From the NCBI GenBank assembly GCA_008508345.1, contig QNGE01002718.1, positions 37,847-101,846 of the forward strand: 64,000 bases of DNA, read 5' to 3'. Positions within the stretch are counted from its first letter, which is position 1, and each line of letters starts with the position of its first letter. Below the pieces are notes generated by a model. The model was given only the letters and a program-made list of their open reading frames with translations, did not search any database and was not told the DNA's origin. This document shows, one piece after another, positions 62,029-64,000 of this stretch. Source of the DNA: Paragonimus westermani. Taxonomy: Eukaryota; Platyhelminthes; Trematoda; Plagiorchiida; Troglotrematidae. The translations under genes were made by a program, and so were the position numbers.

Positions 62029-63247
62029 TCAGCATAGAACTCTTCGAACTGCTCCCCATATTTGTGGTACGTAACAGTTAACGACAGCAACACAGTAAGC
62101 CTTGAAATCCACATCCGCACGATATCTGGCCGGGGTTGTAAGCTGCTGATCCAAGAATCGGTTTATCTCTATGTCAGATTCCCGGTTAGTTGAAACTTTG
62201 ATTTCCTCGTGATTTTCCTCAGTCAATAGTACTCGCCTTAATCTCCAGTGTGATTACAACTTCCTTGTAACGAGTGTCTTTCAGATCAGCGGACTCACGA
62301 CGCATATTGAACGAGACAACCTAACTGGCTTCGGATGGCTTGAAACGCCAGCCTCAACACCAAATCAAGTGATAATCGTAACCAAGGGTAAATTATAAAC
62401 ATAACGTCGTGTAAAGTTTTCTCATATTCCGACAAGGCAGGCTCACCATGGTCCCAATTTGTTTCCGTTAAACGAAACATTTCTAGGGCTCCGTGAAAAG
62501 CGGCATCGTGTAGTATTCACGTATATTGATTTGAAATGGGTGTTCCTGTCACTTTACCGGATTGTCTTTCCCAACGAAACTCGTCTGGCAACCATTAAAG
62601 ATGAATAGGAGACCAGCAACCGTATACAATGTGCGAATAGTTACACGTCCACACAGCGGTCGTTGGTGTTCCGTGTAAACAGTGAATACTGCACACACCT
62701 TGGGCTTCGCAATCCTAGGGTGATTTTCAGTATACCGTTTTCTGCCTAACTTCTTCACACCGGTAAGTACATCTACTCAATAGAAGGAATAAGGAACTGC
62801 ATGCACATCCACCTGACATCGACGTTTTCCTAAAGAAAAATCCGATGCGGTTGTAAGCTTCCTTAGTATTTCCTTATTTTGAGCGGAAAGCAAGACGTCA
62901 TCAGGAGGCCATCAGTATACAAAAGTGATAAGCTGCTTATACGAAGTCGCCAATGAGCGTTGGGTGAGGGGCGTTCGATGGACAATTAAGCAACCATTAC
63001 GGATACCAGAAAGTTTACTATAACAACACCGTCTTTGCAGTTGTTGCATTGGTGTTGAGAATGTGGCTAAACGGTCAGAGTGTATGACACCAGCAACGGC
63101 TGCAACCCCCCAAAAACATTCAGCTGTATACTGTGTGTCTACATCCTTAGCATTCTTGTAATTGAAGTTGAATTGTTCAACAAGAAAACATTTTCCCACG
63201 TTTGATAATGGCCGATTTGATAACCCCTTGATTCGGGTGTGAAACAA
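62029..63247 (-). other. Block of same-strand frames, possible worn retroelement
   Basis: Reading the minus strand from 63247 to 62029 gives four open frames of 61-111 codons in near succession: 62912-63247, 62549-62758, 62295-62480 and 62029-62226, with short open pieces between. Suggestive strings include DDVLLSAQNKEILRKLTTA (about 62910-62850), FSLGKRRC, YEKTLHDVM and DVDFKAYCVAVV. DDVLL after FVY could be an RT motif C remnant of an LTR element of BEL/Pao or gypsy type, but the surrounding motifs do not settle a family. I regard a decayed retroelement as likely and a host gene as possible. Confidence 0.3.
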
Positions 63248-63372
63248 AAGCGTAATTAGCCAACCTGGGACGTACAGGGAAAACCAACAGACTATCGTAA
63301 GAAACGCAACAACAAATCCATCAAAATATCGTCCCAGCAGTGTCCCACAATGGATAGTTCAGTTCTGTGGAA

Positions 63373-64000
63373 GAAACTGAAAAGAAAACATTGAAGAGCC
63401 TCAACAAAAATGACATCATCATTCTGCCGAATGACAAGGGACAAATCACGATAAACAAGGGCAGAGAAGAGTATATCGACAGAAAAACTGTTACTCAATA
63501 ATACAACTAACTACCGCCGAATCACTGCGGATCTTAGTGAAAAACTGGCTAACACAATTAACGACGCATTGAAGTATCTCTAACATACGCATGATGAGCA
63601 ACGTTGGGAGGTGCAAGCCGAAGATACAAGTGCTGCTCACTTTTATGGTCTACTGGAAGCACACAACGATGTTGATCCATTGTGATCAGTAGCATCTCTG
63701 CCTGAAATATCAATATATAACCCGGCTGAAAACTCGTGGAATTGATCACAGTATCTCATCAATGTTTCGCAACATTCTACCAGTAATGCCCGACAATTCC
63801 CGGACGAATTGAAAGACATTCTAATATAGGAATACATAGCAATGAACTCATTCGATGTCACGGTGCCAGTCGTACCAGCTGACCTTAATCAATTCAGAGG
63901 AATATAGGAAGGACCACTGAAGGTGGAACTCCGACCAGATCAGTCTCCGAAACCGGAGAGAATACATCACCTGATGGAACCATTTCCAGCTACATACTTC
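63373..64000 (+). pseudogene. Second Penelope-like element, RT N-terminal half, runs off edge
   Basis: The plus strand opens with TLKSLNKNDIIILPNDKGQI, the PLE motif of a short helix then I-V-I-L-P-x-DKG. After frame changes it gives NYRRITADLSEKLANTINDA, HFYGLLEAHN (63645-; usual YGLPKIHK), YLINVSQHSTSNARQF, MNSFDVT (motif A, about 63843-63863) and a last block ending MEPFPATYF at the window end. Stops at about 63507 and 63582 and several frameshifts make it a pseudogene. Motif B, YxDD and any GIY-YIG domain would lie beyond 64000. Its wording differs from the PLE at 52.3-53.8 kb, so it is probably another PLE lineage. It is oriented opposite to the first. Confidence 0.8.

Noticed and set aside
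1..64000. CRISPR arrays, operons, rRNA, prophage
   Set aside because: No regularly spaced direct repeats, no bacterial gene organisation and no rRNA core sequences were seen; the DNA is eukaryotic.

Overview
The window is AT-rich, intron-scale eukaryotic DNA. There are no operons and no bacterial gene density. Almost everything recognisable is a decayed retroelement. The mix is an RTE-type LINE, other non-LTR fragments, a Ty3/gypsy polyprotein, two Penelope-like elements (one with a GIY-YIG domain), tRNA-derived SINEs and short microsatellites. This mix, with very sparse exons, fits a large repeat-rich invertebrate genome. A flatworm, most likely a digenean trematode, is my best guess, but it rests on the repeat flavour and not on a diagnostic gene.

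Layout. At 1-1307 is the 3' half of an RTE-like LINE (+), cut by the window edge. At 1410-1930 is a very decayed non-LTR C-terminus (-). At 3304-3635 is the only convincing host exon, which looks like the last coding exon of a 2',3'-cyclic-nucleotide 3'-phosphodiesterase (CNPase) gene running left to right. At 5195-7337 is a 5'-truncated Ty3/gypsy element (RNase H, integrase, putative 3' LTR). From 7.3 to 52 kb there is mostly unassignable intergenic or intronic DNA dotted with SINE copies (8.8, 11.3, 20.5, 27.6, 31.6, 34.5, 36.7 kb and others), a TA/CA-rich microsatellite (15.3 kb) and a striking 93-bp inverted repeat around a (TA)n core (20.8-21.0 kb) with a third single copy at 27.2 kb. At 52.29-53.77 kb lies a Penelope-like element (-). 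A SINE follows at 54.4 kb, a very diverged CR1/Jockey-like reverse transcriptase (+) at 59.64-60.48 kb, an unassigned block of same-strand short reading frames (-) at 62.0-63.25 kb, and a second Penelope-like element (+) from 63.37 kb that runs off the right edge.

How it works together. None of the mobile elements is intact. Each has stops, frameshifts or truncations, so they are fossils. The SINEs depend on an external RNA polymerase III and on LINE machinery. The biological gene is the CNPase terminal exon, whose upstream exons should lie to the left of the window or were not recognised between the repeats. I did not find a convincing new molecular system. The best leads are the hairpin repeat with a hammerhead-like core string, the two SINE families, and the CNPase exon that lacks a visible C-terminal CAAX motif.
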